Shown: one piece after another, positions 21,313-32,239 of the stretch
Position numbering within the stretch: position 1 is the first letter of the stretch
How the letters are laid out: the number at the start of each line of letters is the position of its first letter
Assembly (NCBI GenBank): GCA_030435675.1
Contig: CM059623.1
Location: 4,800,012 to 4,864,011 of the forward strand
Direction of reading: 5' to 3'
Source: Steinernema hermaphroditum
Taxonomy: Eukaryota > Nematoda > Chromadorea > Rhabditida > Steinernematidae
Length of the DNA stretch: 64,000 bases
Position numbers and translations under genes: made by a program
Notes under the pieces: generated by a model
Databases searched by the model: none
The model's input: only the letters and a program-made list of their open reading frames with translations
Told to the model about the DNA's origin: nothing

Positions 21313-22136
21313 TCAGTGCATAAGCTCGTAGTAGCACCACAACGAGACACTCTTCGCCTCCTTGAAGTAGATGTCGTTCCATTTGCCGTTTTCGTAGATC
21401 TGCGCGAGGAACTCGTCGCCGTTCAGATTGTTCGGCTCGCCGTCGGACCAGTTATTGTAGTCGACAGGAGTGCCGTCGCTCCATTTGAAGCTCTTACAGC
21501 AGCGGCGGTGAGGGGCGATGAGTCCGATGAGGGGCCACTCTGAAGTCTTCTTTATCAGCGCCCAAACGGAGTCTCACCTCTTCCAGTCCGTTCGGAGATG
21601 AAGTTTGTCTCGTCTTGGCCGTGGATGGAAAGGGCCTGGGCTCTGGAAGATCCACTGTTCTTGCTGCAGCCGTTGTAGATTAAGTCGGTGGCTTCGGTGA
21701 CGTTAGGGCTGTATCGGACTTCGATCTTCTTGTAGCAACGCTTCTGGAATCGTTCCCAACCTTTGGTGCACCCGAGGACTAAAGGTCGGAGTTAGGGCTG
21801 CTCTGGAGGGGACCACCCACGTCCACTCTTCCCCAAGAACTCTTGGAAAGAGAGTCCTTCCCTCTTGATGAAGTAGGTCTTCGTCCCCTTTACGGGAGTA
21901 CCATATCCTGTGATAGAGACAAAGCCGCGGCATTCTCGTTTCTGTGGGCTGTAGGTGAAGACGAAGATGTCCTTCTGGGAGAGAAAGTTGCGGGCGCACG
22001 CGCCGAAACTGAAGGCGAACTGCTTGAAGAGCTCCGTCTTCCCGACGAAGGCGCGACCCTCGAGCTCCTCGTAGCCGAGGATCAGAGGATTCGCCGCGGC
22101 GACGGAGGCGACAAGAAGGGCCACACACCAGAGCAT
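21313..22136 (-). CDS. Secreted C-type lectin with CW/PAN-like N-terminal segment
   Basis: Three exons with 37-nt introns. The first has a signal peptide (MLWCVALLVASVAAA) and a segment FGACARNFLSQKDIFVFTY...RECRGF ending in TYFIKR, resembling the nematode CW/PAN-like module. The second opens the lectin fold (LGCTKGWERFQKRCYKKIEV). The third carries WSDGEPNNLNGDEF and NGKWND and ends LWCYYELMH. EPN and WND are the classical calcium and mannose-type sugar-binding motifs, so carbohydrate binding is likely. It probably acts outside the cell in immunity or surface recognition. The start was chosen for the signal peptide. Confidence 0.8.
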
Positions 22137-22319
22137 CTTGACGAGACGACGTGGCAGGGGAACGATGCAGCGCTCTTTTGAGCCATCTCTTTGCAGGCCG
22201 AGAAAGGGGTGTTTAATGCGGAGCCGAACGCGTCTCGCTTCCGACGCCCACCAAGTGGATGAAATTCGCGATGAGAAACACTTAGAAGCCACTTACCTGG
22301 GAATTAAAACGAACTTTTG

Positions 22320-23120
22320 GTAAAACATAATAATGCTCAGATTTGAAGGTATGAATACTTATGGCATTCAGACGTTTCAGGGTAAATCACGTTAACAAGC
22401 ACGTCGTAAAACAATTAGAATATTTTATAGCAATTCCACCAAATGTGAACCCTGAAGTTTTGGCGATAAATTGCCTCAGAAGAGAGTTTCGTACAATCTC
22501 TTAATTCAAAAGCTCTAGTTCTACAGGGTGTCAAAAATTAAATCCACAGAGAGAAAACTCAGTGTTTGTTTACACCGATAAACAGCGCATACAATCGAAG
22601 TCAGTTCCTTACGAGTTTCTGAAATTCGTCATGCACGTACTTGAGGAAGGACCACGCGAACTGGCAGAACTCAACAACTTCTACTCAAAAGCGGCAAAGA
22701 TCTTGGGCATCAAGAAAGCGCTCGAGTTCTCATCGAGATTCCAGGACTCTTCAGTGATCTGCGCCTTTCTCTGAGCGTGATGCGAACTCCAAATACGACA
22801 TATTATGGATATATGACATATTCGGTCGCGACAGCTTCTCTCTCAGGAATTCCAGAAAGTAAAGTCGGTCAGTTTTCCATTGCTTCACACCGCTTCACAT
22901 TGATTCCAGCCAGAAAGATGAAAGCCGCTGTCTGCAGCGTTTGTCTGACAGGCGTTAAAGTATGACACGGCCGGTAGATAGACACGAGACATCGAGCATC
23001 AAGGAAGCCTATTTCGCAATCACAGATGCTTCCGTCTCTGTAGGCGCCTAAGCGAATTAATGAACACAATCAAACACTTCCTAAAAACAGCGCTCCCGGG
23101 CTGACTTCACCGAACAGCCG
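22320..23120. other. Gene-free stretch between lectin genes
   Basis: AT-rich DNA. An 81-codon plus-strand frame at 22562-22774 (EEGPRELAELNNFYSKAAKI) is protein-like but lacks a partner exon or homology I can name. Nothing else is supported. Confidence 0.35.
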
Positions 23121-23123
23121 GCG

Positions 23124-23756
23124 ATGTTTCTCGGTCTCCTCTTCGTCGCCCTCGTGTGTGGCAACCCCATCCTGCTCAAGTTCGAAGAGAATCGGCCGAC
23201 TTAAAAGGTGGTTTGCTTGACCTCGGTGGCGACTTCAAGAATGCGTTGAGAGCGATCGTCCCGGTGAACAAGACTACAACTGCGAAGCCTGGCCCTGGTA
23301 TTCACTCTAAGATGCTCTAGTTACTCTTTTGTCCGTTGAAGAACCGTGTAAAAAGGGATGGCGCACTTGGGGCGACAGATGCTACGCGTGGATTACGGTC
23401 GCCTTGAAGGGTACAGAAGCGGACGAGATGACCATCCGGACGGCTTGTGCAAAGCAGTTGGGAGTGGCGAAGGCGCACGTGGTTTCCATTCGGAGCCAAG
23501 AGGAGATGAACTTCCTCTCCAGCTACTTCAACGAGACTTCTCCGAATTATAAGAAGCGACCTCAGTTCCTAGTCGGTCTAGTAGCTCCCGGCAACGCCAC
23601 AATAAAGGCGGAAGACAACAGCGGCTTCGAACGGACCGACGGAAGTCCAATTCTTGTGAGCGATCTCAAATTCTGGATTGATATCAAATGGCCACCATCC
23701 AAAGCCGGTCAGATCACCGTTTACGCACCGACACGTGAGTCCTTCCACCATATGTT
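23124..23756 (+). pseudogene. Incomplete C-type lectin gene copy
   Basis: A signal-peptide exon (MFLGLLFVALVCGNPILLKF) stops after EENRPT, where paralogues continue into the CW-like segment. About 200 bp on, an open frame has the lectin opening (CKKGWRTWGDRCYAWITVAL), a helix region with VVSIRSQEEMNFLSSYF, and FLVGLVAP. It then loses similarity after WPPSKAGQITVYAP. The final exon (WND/CYYEL) is missing, and mariner remnants begin about 30 bp later. Loss of both the N-terminal module and the lectin core argues for a dead copy. Confidence 0.6.
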
Positions 23757-23779
23757 TTGAACGCTTTTGGTACTTTTAG

Positions 23780-24030
23780 AGAAGTTAACCAGTTTCTATC
23801 GCTTTTGCGACAAAACCATGATGTCGTGCTATTACCCGAGAATCTGAATGACGTGGCGTCAAAAAAATACATTGCACTTTGATCTTGTTTTCTTTCCTTC
23901 TTATCGACATACAGGCACCACTTCTCACTACCTGTGACAATCCTGCACAAAAAGCGACACAAGTCCCGAACAGCTTCCGTCGTATTTTGACCTCGATGAA
24001 GGCGAAGAGAAGCATGTGCCGCAAATGCTA
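23780..24030 (-). pseudogene. Mariner transposase fragment
   Basis: Two minus-strand frames together give CRIVTGSEKWCLYVDKKERK, preceded by RRKLFGTCVAFC. This matches the mariner RRK.FL.RIVTGDEKWI...N..RK block containing the first catalytic aspartate, here replaced by Ser. A frameshift separates the pieces. It interrupts the end of the lectin copy. Confidence 0.65.
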
Positions 24031-24402
24031 CTTTTTACCCCCTGGAACCTGCATCTGAATATACTGAAATTCAGGCACAGTATGGATATAAATGAAAAGT
24101 GTTACCACGCTAGTGTAGAGCAGAGATAGCTCTTTCAAACGATGTGTTACAATCTGCGGTACAACAAAAAAAAATACTGAAAAAGCGCAGATTAAAAAAA
24201 GCGGCAGGAACTTATCGGCCAACCGAATATATCCAGATCCTTACGAATTTCTGAGGTTAAAAATCAATGAAAGAAGAGGAACGTCCATATCTTTGGACGC
24301 ATCCCAAAGCTGATAGAAGTGTGTGTAGACCGAAACCGACATTAAAATCTAATCTTTATAGTCGGCGTTACCGTGATTGAGGAAAACTTGCAATCTGGGA
24401 AC

Positions 24403-24553
24403 TATTGGGTTGGAGCAGTGAAAATGGGGCACTTTTGTAATCATTGTTTATTTGCATTGTTTCGAACCATTTCACTCGAGGTATTTACCGTTGCTTTCTA
24501 CAAACAAAAATGATGTTTACCAAGTGTCCCATTTTCAATGCTCCAGCCCAATA
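24403..24553. mobile_element. Short mariner-type MITE
   Basis: TATTGGGTTGGAGCAGTGAA at 24403 is mirrored by TTCAATGCTCCAGCCCAATA ending at 24553, arms of about 27 bp with one or two mismatches. The whole element is about 150 bp, with TA at each end. The termini (TTGGGTTG) are close to those of the larger MITE at 37434-37886. Confidence 0.75.
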
Positions 24554-24559
24554 GAATCG

Positions 24560-25366
24560 TCTATTTCATCCAGTAAGTCTTCGTCAGATTGGTTTGACAA
24601 GGACAACTTCAGGTTCTCGATGTCTGTTCTCATAGCGCTCCACCTTCTCACAAGTCATGTTGTTCGGCTTCTTGGCGCTCAACTGTATCGTCCGTTATCC
24701 GATCGCTTCTTCGATTTTACAACAAGTAGTTTAGACGAGAGAATTCGGCGAAGACAAACCTGTCGGCCTAGGGAATCTTCGGGAAGCGACGCTGCTGGTG
24801 ACGGTCCTTGTCTTGCAAGTGTTCTTCTCGGGCAGTTTTCAGCCAGACCTTCTGAGATAGTGTATATGCTGTATCAAATGGTGCATTACTTAAGGCAAGA
24901 GTTCAAAGTTTGGGAATCCGTGTGTGACTTGAAGCCTTAAAAGGGAACCGTATTTGTTAGGCTTTTTTTTTAATTTGGCACGCGATGGAACCACTACATA
25001 GTTTTTTTCCCTACCATGATCAAGATCAAGGTTCGCCGTGCGCATTTGCCGTTCGGGGTTTACCGTACATAAATGCCAATTTTCAGCCCGTTATGAGGTA
25101 AGGCGGACACTTCGAAAATGTCCCCTGTCAGCATCGTTCAATCCACATTCCTCTGGTGCTCTTACAAAAAGCGAACAGTTTGTGGCTAGATTGTAATAAA
25201 GTGCATTCCTCCCACCTCGTGCATTTCCAAGAAGGTCTATCGATGCGTTGGCGAGCGCGCCCACATCCTTCTTCAGAAACGTCTGCGGTCGCACCCTGAA
25301 TTCTTGATAGCTCTTAGCCGGCGTTCTCAAGAGGGCCTCACACCCCACCTCCCCACAGCGCATTCC
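24560..25366. other. Upstream region of lectin gene, no supported gene
   Basis: A 163-codon plus-strand ORF ending at 24940 begins inside the MITE and shows no recognisable fold, so I do not call it. A minus-strand ORF at 25091-25456 overlaps the following signal-peptide exon and is a shadow. Confidence 0.35.
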
Positions 25367-26824
25367 ATGGTAGGAATGATGCGGCGTTCCCTCATCCTCT
25401 GCCTTCTTGTGGCCGTTGGCTCGACGACAGTGGTCCTCAACTACGAAGAACTCCACGGATCTACCGTAGTCGGCGACTCTGTCCGATTCCAGCAGTTCGA
25501 CTTCGACTTCGTCGCCTGCGCTCGGAACTTCCTCTACCGAGAGGACATCGACTACTTCACCTATGCAGAAACGGACCGAAAGTGCTTCGGATTTACAAAT
25601 GTATGAGTCCTAGAAGAGGTGCTGCTTAGAGCTGTTTAGGTGACGGGAAGAACTGGTCCAGTCGAGGGAACGAGGACTTACGTCATCAAGCGACCGATCG
25701 TTTGGATTATAGACGACGGCAAGAGTATGATTGACGTGCATGGTGCACTGACAGTATGTGGAATTTAGGTTCAAATAAGACGGCTACTCAGCCCACCACT
25801 ACGACCTCAAAACCAAAAACGAAGCCTCTGACGACGACGAAAAGACCAGTGACCACCTCTTCGACAGCGAAGCCCACTACGGCAAAAAGCACCACGACGA
25901 CCAAGCAGCCAAAGACAAAGCCACCCACGACTAAGAAACCAATCACAACCACTCCAAAAACGACTTCACGCACCACCGCCAGCAAAAAGACGACTCTTAA
26001 GACCACTACAACGACTCGCAAGTCGAAGATCACGACTGCGACCAAGAAGGTGACAACCCCTAAACCGATAACCACAACAACCAAGAAAGCGAAGCCGATA
26101 ACTACGACGACTAAAGCGCCCGTTGCCGCCAGTGAGTTGAACGCCACAGATCGTCACAGATGAATGTCCTCTGAAACTATTTCAACCCCTCCTAGTCACA
26201 TTTCACCTTCGAAGGCCATTCTTTCCATTCGCTTGACTGAACAGAGTTTAAACCTAGGTGTTTAGAGAGAAAGCCAGTTGCTTCGTGCAAGAAGGGCTTC
26301 GTCCAGTACAAAGACCGCTGCTACGGAGGCGTCAACGTCGTTCACGAGGGAGACGACAAGAACATGCAGAAAGTCATCGCAAATGTCTGTCAGAAGAGTA
26401 TTCCCAACGGACGGCCGGCGAGCATCAGGGACGCAGAGGAAAACGAGTTCTTAAGAAAGATAGTCGCCTCTAAAGGTACTTCTATCTAGCTCCGGCACCG
26501 CCATAGCTTCTTCAGGGTGGAGAGGAAATAGCGTTCCCGACAAGAACCTCATCATCGGAATGAATCTCGGACTTCTCGGCAGCTCCGCTCTCGACAAGAA
26601 ACGTTTCTCCTGGATGGACAACAATACCGTAACCTACACGAATTACGGTCGACTTTCGGCTCAGATGGAGTGGGCTCATGGTTGGAGGTGGATGAGCATT
26701 GACGAACGTGAGTCCGGCGGGGTGAAGGCGCCTTTGCACAAGAGACGTTTCAGATGGCCGTTGGAACAATAATAGACCGTTTTACTACCGCAAAGCCACA
26801 ATGCTCTGTTATTACGAATTGTAA
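25367..26824 (+). CDS. Secreted mucin-like C-type lectin
   Basis: Six exons. The first gives a signal peptide (RRSLILCLLVAVGS) and the CW/PAN-like segment (FVACARNFLYREDIDYFTYA), continued by VTGRTGPVEGTRTYVIKR. Exon 3 is a threonine/lysine-rich linker of about 115 residues (repeats such as KPTTAKSTTTTKQPKTKPPT), a likely site of heavy O-glycosylation. The lectin domain opens CKKGFVQYKDRCYGG and continues LIIGMNLGL and WAHGWRWMSIDE. The last exon, reached across a 45-nt intron, ends GRWNNN...TMLCYYEL. EPN is absent and WND is replaced by WNN, so calcium-dependent sugar binding may be lost. It resembles its neighbour at 21313-22136 in domain order. Confidence 0.75.
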
Positions 26825-26999
26825 CAACCATTCTGATTAAATCGCTCAGCACATGTCCCATTTCCAACTGCATAGTGAATTCCGTGACCAAAACATGACA
26901 AGACCATGACCTTAAGTGACCTGTTGTGAAACCAAGACAAAAGTCAAACAAAATCTCAAGTATCTTTTTCGAAATCAACACGGAAAGGAGCGACAAACG

Positions 27000-27485
27000 G
27001 CGTCGGCGACGTCTACGGAGCGGAACGAAACGAAAAGAAGTCCGGGCTGGAGGAGGAACGGACGACGACCGTTGAGTTGCGGTCGGAGCTGGAGATCGAG
27101 CGCAAGCTGAACGCCGAGACGATGAGCGAAGACCTGATGTGGCAGATAACTTCTCTCACTGAAGATAAAGTGAGGCTAGCGCAGAAGATGCCATCTTCGC
27201 GAAGCAGATGACAACGGATCAGGCACGGGCCGAGGATCCCCAGATCTTTACCCGTTCACGTGCACCTTCTGCGACTGGAACATCAACGGAGGTCATGTGG
27301 TAGGTTACACTGCGTAGGGCATCTCTAACCCTCGGCCAGGAGTACGAGATCAAGTGCAAACGGGCTTTCGACGAGGTGCCGTGGAAGGTCGCTACAGAGA
27401 GTTCGACGCCCTCCACCGGCAGTTCCGTTCCCTCGGAGCATCGCTCCGGCTGCCGCCGAAGCGCGTCTTCGGACATAGAATCCAC
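27000..27485 (+). pseudogene. Frameshifted coiled-coil plus PX-domain gene fragment
   Basis: One frame reads [20 protein letters not shown] (coiled coil), and a later one EYEIKCKRAFDEVPWKV. A shift at about 27388 then gives RYREFDALHRQFRSLGASLR followed by LPPKRVFG. The last block is a textbook PX phosphoinositide-binding core (RRYREF...LH...LPPK). A stop at about 27208 and the frameshift inside the PX fold indicate a dead gene fragment of a sorting-nexin-like protein. Confidence 0.6.
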
Positions 27486-27607
27486 AGATTCCGGCTTAAA
27501 CCATTGTTGTTTAGTTTGAAATTTATGCATCTTTTGCGCTTATCGCACAATTAGCGCAGTGCTATACTACTAGGCATCAGTCGCCATCTCGACAGCCTTC
27601 TTGATAG

Positions 27608-30600
27608 TCATACAGTGGATATACACTTGAAATGCTCGAGATTCCTAATTTCGTCGATTCCATTCTTCTGCACCGAACGAAGCTCCTTGTGGCTCGTGGT
27701 GGAACACACTCTGATCGACACTTTCTGGCGATTATCGGAGTGCGCCACAATTTTTCCTTCGTAGAAGTTTATGAGGTCTTTCTTTTTCAGTCTGCGACAT
27801 GCGGATCTGTGAAGTTTATCTAAGCGAAATGCGTTTCTAATTGGCGTCGTTCCATACTTACAAACGTCGAACAAGTACCGTTTTGTTTCGATCTCCTTCC
27901 AGTACTGCTCGTATTCCTCTCGCTCCAGGCAGTTGTATTTCCTAAAAGTGGCCTCACTCATTCCCATGAGAGTGTTCTAAAAGAAGGTCAAACGAGTCAG
28001 CAAAAGAGTTCCACCTTGAAGTTCTCCAAGAAGGCTTCGATGCGTTCCTCCACGAACTCAGGATCGTAAGGGCCTTGTACAGTAAGACAGAGACCGTGGA
28101 CATTGGTGCATTCGAACGTTCTAGCCTCTGCAACGACACGATAACCCAGTTGTTCCTTCGCTCGTAGTGTGTCCGAAGCCGGCACTCTCATCATGAGAGC
28201 CAAGGGGTACAGAAGAGTGACGCTGTGGATGTCTCCCCCCACCTGGAGGAAGAAAACGATGCAGCTGTTGGAGTGGACCGATTGCTTGTGTTCGTAGAAG
28301 TAGGAGCCTGCGGGAATCTGCACTTCTCGAGGAGGCTTCAGTTCATCTGAGGAGAGAGGCCTTGCTCCACTGTTGTTCGCTGGCAGAATTTCGCTGCACA
28401 GCTGCATGACCTCCTAAGACAGGATAGGTTTACACTGGGCCAAGAGACCGATGGTGTTAGTCATGAGGAAACCAGAGCCTAATTCGCCCGCCGCAACCTC
28501 AGATCTTCAGTTGAAAACCTAGGTCGGAGCCCTAGGCCAACGGCTAGGCAATGCGCGAAAACAAGAAGCTCCTCGACTCTTAAGTCCTCAGGGTGAATAC
28601 TGTAAAAATTGTCCCTTTTCCGGCTTTGACCGTAGTGCTGCACCGACTGTATTATGTACAAGATTCCCGTATTTTCAGCCCATTTCGAGCCGGAGTGTTC
28701 TCATCGACGCTCTCGCTCCTGGTTCAAGAGGGTACACATTTAGAATCCGACAATCCTTCTCTTGAAGGCTCGGAGTGCCCACTTACATTTTCGGCGAGGC
28801 TGCCGTACATGAAGAGTTCCAAATGCAGGGCGCTCCACATGGTCGGAATAAACTCCACGAGCCGTTCGAAGGTCACAGACCCCGAAGCCTCGAGCAACTG
28901 CCTGTGCGACCAACCACCTTCGGTAAGAACATATTCCAGAAGGCGTTCGCCCTGCTCATAAGGCTGTTCCGCGTTGAAGTTGTCCATCTTCCTCCTCAGT
29001 GCATCCAGCTGAATGTCGAAGACTCTCCTCTCAGGCTCAAATGCCAAAAGTCTTCGCATGTAATCGACGAAAACGTGGCACATGTTGCGAACTCGGACAG
29101 AGAAGCTGAGTTTGAGTCCACGACAGCGCGGTGTCACGCTCTTCTCGAGCCTGGCTCCCTTGGCATCGCAGAAGTCCTCTCTGGTTTGGTGCTTGAACAT
29201 ATCGAGTGCCATTCACCGTCAGGCCACAGTGGCTCACCTCGAAGCATTTAGTGAAGAGCTGGAGCATCACCTGGTTCTGTGGGTCGACGGCCACCTCGGG
29301 AAGATCGAGGAGCGCGTGGAATGTTTGATCTGCACGCTTGCTCTCCAAGTACCAGATGCGTTTGAAATCGTTGCTTTCTAGTAGGCGCGGCATTCCTTCT
29401 CTGCATGAAGTCGTCAAGCGTGTCCAAATTCGAATTTTCTTTTGTCGCCACACAGTAGATCATGTTCCGTGGGATCAACTGCCTCATGACGTTCTCCACT
29501 AACGCGACACTCACTTTCCTCTTGAAGGCCACCTCCTCTAAGGGGCAATGACGGAGCTCTACAGAAAATAAGTAAGCTGGGTCTGTCAAACAACTCTTTT
29601 TGGAAGTGGACTTCTTTTTTGGAAGAGACTCTTGGAATGGCCCGCTTCTCTTCAGCGTTCCGATGAAAAGGAAAAGGAGCTCGACTATGTCTTCTACGTG
29701 TTCCAAACCCTCTTTGCTGAGGTCAATCCGAACACATATCTCACTCCAAGAGTGCACTCTACTTAACGAGGATGCCTTTAGACATTGGGACCACCCGCGT
29801 TGTTTGAGTTCATGTGCGAGCGATCCTTTTCCCTCATATTCCAAATAACGACCTAAACTGCATAATAGAGATTCGTATCCCAGGGGAACCCTACGAATGT
29901 GCCTGTAGGGACAGGAGTACAGGTGCGACGGACAGTCCTGCGTCGCGAAGTTCACCTCCAGGAAGCTCTCGTTCTTTACGGGTATCACATCCACTCGACA
30001 GGCCGTCTCTTCGGGGCCATAGTAGTGCTCTTCGTAGACCTTCGGTGTGAGGTTACGGTTGGGGATCTCATGCAGAGGAAGACTTAAAACGAGCCTTTCG
30101 AGTTCACCGACCGATTGTGGTCCCATAATGCAGAGCACCATGCTGAAAGGGGCACATTCAGAAATTGTGCATCTTCCGGATCAAGTCTGATGCGTTTCCG
30201 CCGCTTTTGCACTCTTCACGCACAGACTTTGGCACTTTTTTGGAAAAGTAAATTTCTGAGATGCTCACTTACACATTCGAACTGTAGTGGTTCTCGAAAA
30301 ATTTGACCATTTCGTCACGGATATTGAGTCCCTTCGACTTTGGAATGTCCATAAGTGTTTCGCGGTTACCGGTAGAGAACTTGCGAAGATCGTGTCCGGG
30401 TCGAGAGAGTGTACGGTAGAGTCTTTTCATTCTCCGACTGTCTTTCTTCTGGTAGTTTCTGAACTCTGAGTCCACGGCTTCTACTTCGTGTTCAATCGAA
30501 TCGCCATCAAAGAGAGGCGAAATGAACATGTGGGCGAATCGATCGAGGGAAGCCTAAACGCCAGGATCGGATGCGCTAACCCATTTATTGACAGTATTAT

Positions 30601-31420
30601 TTAATTTTGGACCACTATGATCCTGTCTATGATGACTAGTTCTGTTTGCAAGAAAGCGGTCGGAAACTGCGCCGGAGTCAAAAGGTGGCAGACACTAAGC
30701 TTACCAAAGGTCAAACTCCTCAGATCAAGAGGTTGACTCTACCTTCTGATGAGTTTATGTTGGCCTACTTGGTAGACCATCCTATCAATAGGGTGTATCT
30801 AAGTAATTCATATAGTTCGTCAGTACCTTGAAGCATGCAGGTGATGCTCCCAAACGATAGTTCGTCCACTCGTAGTTGGTACTACCATTCCGATATACAC
30901 CAAAGTTGTAAATCTCGTTCTTTGTCGGGTACTTTCTCGACCCGCGAAGGAGAACATGTTCACAGAGGTGAGCCATTCCAGCGATCTCCTCAGGATCCGC
31001 GCAGTTGCCCACGTGCACGTCCATGGAAGCAGCGCAACCGGTGCTTGATGGATTCGTCACAAGGAGAACTCTCAGTCCATTGCGAAGTTCCAGTCCACGA
31101 TACTCACAAGGGTCCTTGGAGTTCTTCTTGATGTCAACGAATCGCTTTTCCACCACCGTTGTTTGCACTCTGAAATCACAGAAAATCCATGTGAAGCGGG
31201 TTCACCGAACGTACTCTCCTTTGCAGGACCTGGAGGACTTGTCATGAGATGCCTTCCGTTGTCGAGCTCCTTGTCCTTTCCCTTTTCGGTGATATGCACA
31301 CATGACAGTTTTGGTGACCTCACTTGACTGGGCTGTTGCTCCGAATGCGTCAGTGGAAGCTCTGTTGATAGGCTTACGTTTAACGCATCCCTTTTTTCTG
31401 GAGGTGCGATAATCACACAT
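27608..31420 (-). CDS. M16A metallopeptidase, insulin-degrading-enzyme-like
   Basis: A minus-strand multi-exon gene. The N-terminal part has KDPCEYRGLELRNGLRVLLV, the inverted zinc motif HLCEH within GMAHLCEHVLLRGSRKYPTK, and the downstream zinc-ligand region EHEVEAVDSEF. Later blocks match IDE: GYESLLCSLGRYLEYEGKGS, LAHELKQRGW, HVEDIVELLFLFI, FNAEQPYEQGERLLEYVLTE, LRAKEQLGYRVV, and the C-terminal DLINFYEGKIV followed by RQKVSIRV. The family degrades small peptides such as insulin inside a closed chamber. Odd points are a basic insert (LPKKKSTSKKSCLTDP) and a shortened loop after the zinc motif. The 28.42-28.74 kb intron is long and repeat-like. Nardilysin is a less likely alternative. Confidence 0.8.
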
Positions 31421-31429
31421 GGTCCGCGA

Positions 31430-31875
31430 ATATCGCTACGTTAATCGAGTTAATCGCTTCGAGACCACAACAGAGAACTCATCCCGAAGTCCTGAATCTC
31501 TGAAACTCATCCTGAATTCCAAGTGGTTCGTCTCGTGGAGGCACCCGGAGGCCGAGCAGAGATTGAGAGTGCATTGGATCGATTCCGGTGGGAAGATCAG
31601 CGTCGAAATGTGTTAATTTGGATTTATCTGCCTATGTCGACTGCAAGATTTTTACTGTTATAAGCAGTTTGTGACTATTGGCGCGGCTGTGCCCGACTTT
31701 ACGCCCCTTAGACGCTAATCGCCAAGTAGTCCTGCGGACGGCAAGCCACCAGTACTGTACTTTTTACGGAAACTCAAATCTGGATGGCGATCAATTTGTG
31801 TTCCTGAACGAAGTTGTCTCATTTTATTATCACTGCAGTAAATGATCATCGCGTCAAGACCGCATGTCAATGACA
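31430..31875. other. Intergenic, nothing seen
   Basis: This is the likely promoter region of the M16 peptidase gene on the minus strand. No conserved ORF or repeat was noticed. Confidence 0.35.
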
Positions 31876-31880
31876 GAACT

Positions 31881-32231
31881 TCAGTCGCGTCTGTAGCGAT
31901 AGCCACGGCCACTCTTCATCCACGAGGGTGGTTCCATCTCGTTCGGTTCATCTCCACTGCTCTTGAACGCCGGCGAGGGAAGAGTCATTGGCTTGCCACC
32001 ATTGTAGTGGTGACCATCTATGATTATGCGTATTCTTTCCATCCACGATCTGAGCGCTTCCTCTTCTTTGCTGCTCTTGAAGTGATAGCTCATGGAAGGA
32101 AGAGTCACTGGCTTTCCAGTGTAGTAGTACGACGCTCCTAGATCACAGCCGATGTCATCGTAAGCGGGGTAGAACTGCGCAGCAGAGAAGGAGGCTAAGA
32201 AGGCTGTTAGCAGAATGAACACACGAACCAT
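31881..32231 (-). CDS. Small secreted protein with a duplicated motif
   Basis: This single-exon frame of 116 residues begins with a strong signal peptide (MVRVFILLTAFLASFSAA). The mature part carries two copies of a motif: YYYTGKPVTLPSMSYHFKSS and HYNGGKPMTLPSPAFKSS. There is one cysteine, and the C-terminus is basic and aromatic (SGRGYRYRRD). The internal duplication argues that it is a real coding sequence. Function is unknown; secreted peptide or cuticle/secretory product are possibilities. Confidence 0.6.
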   Translation of the reverse strand: MVRVFILLTAFLASFSAAQFYPAYDDIGCDLGASYYYTGKPVTLPSMSYHFKSSKEEEALRSWMERIRIIIDGHHYNGGKPMTLPSPAFKSSGDEPNEMEPPSWMKSGRGYRYRRD

Positions 32232-32239
32232 AGCAGAGG

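Noticed and set aside
24452..24940. 163-codon plus-strand ORF
   Set aside because: It starts inside a MITE terminal repeat and shows no domain or codon pattern like neighbouring genes.
25788..26147. Minus-strand valine-rich hydrophobic ORF
   Set aside because: It is the antisense of the Thr/Lys-rich mucin linker of the lectin gene.
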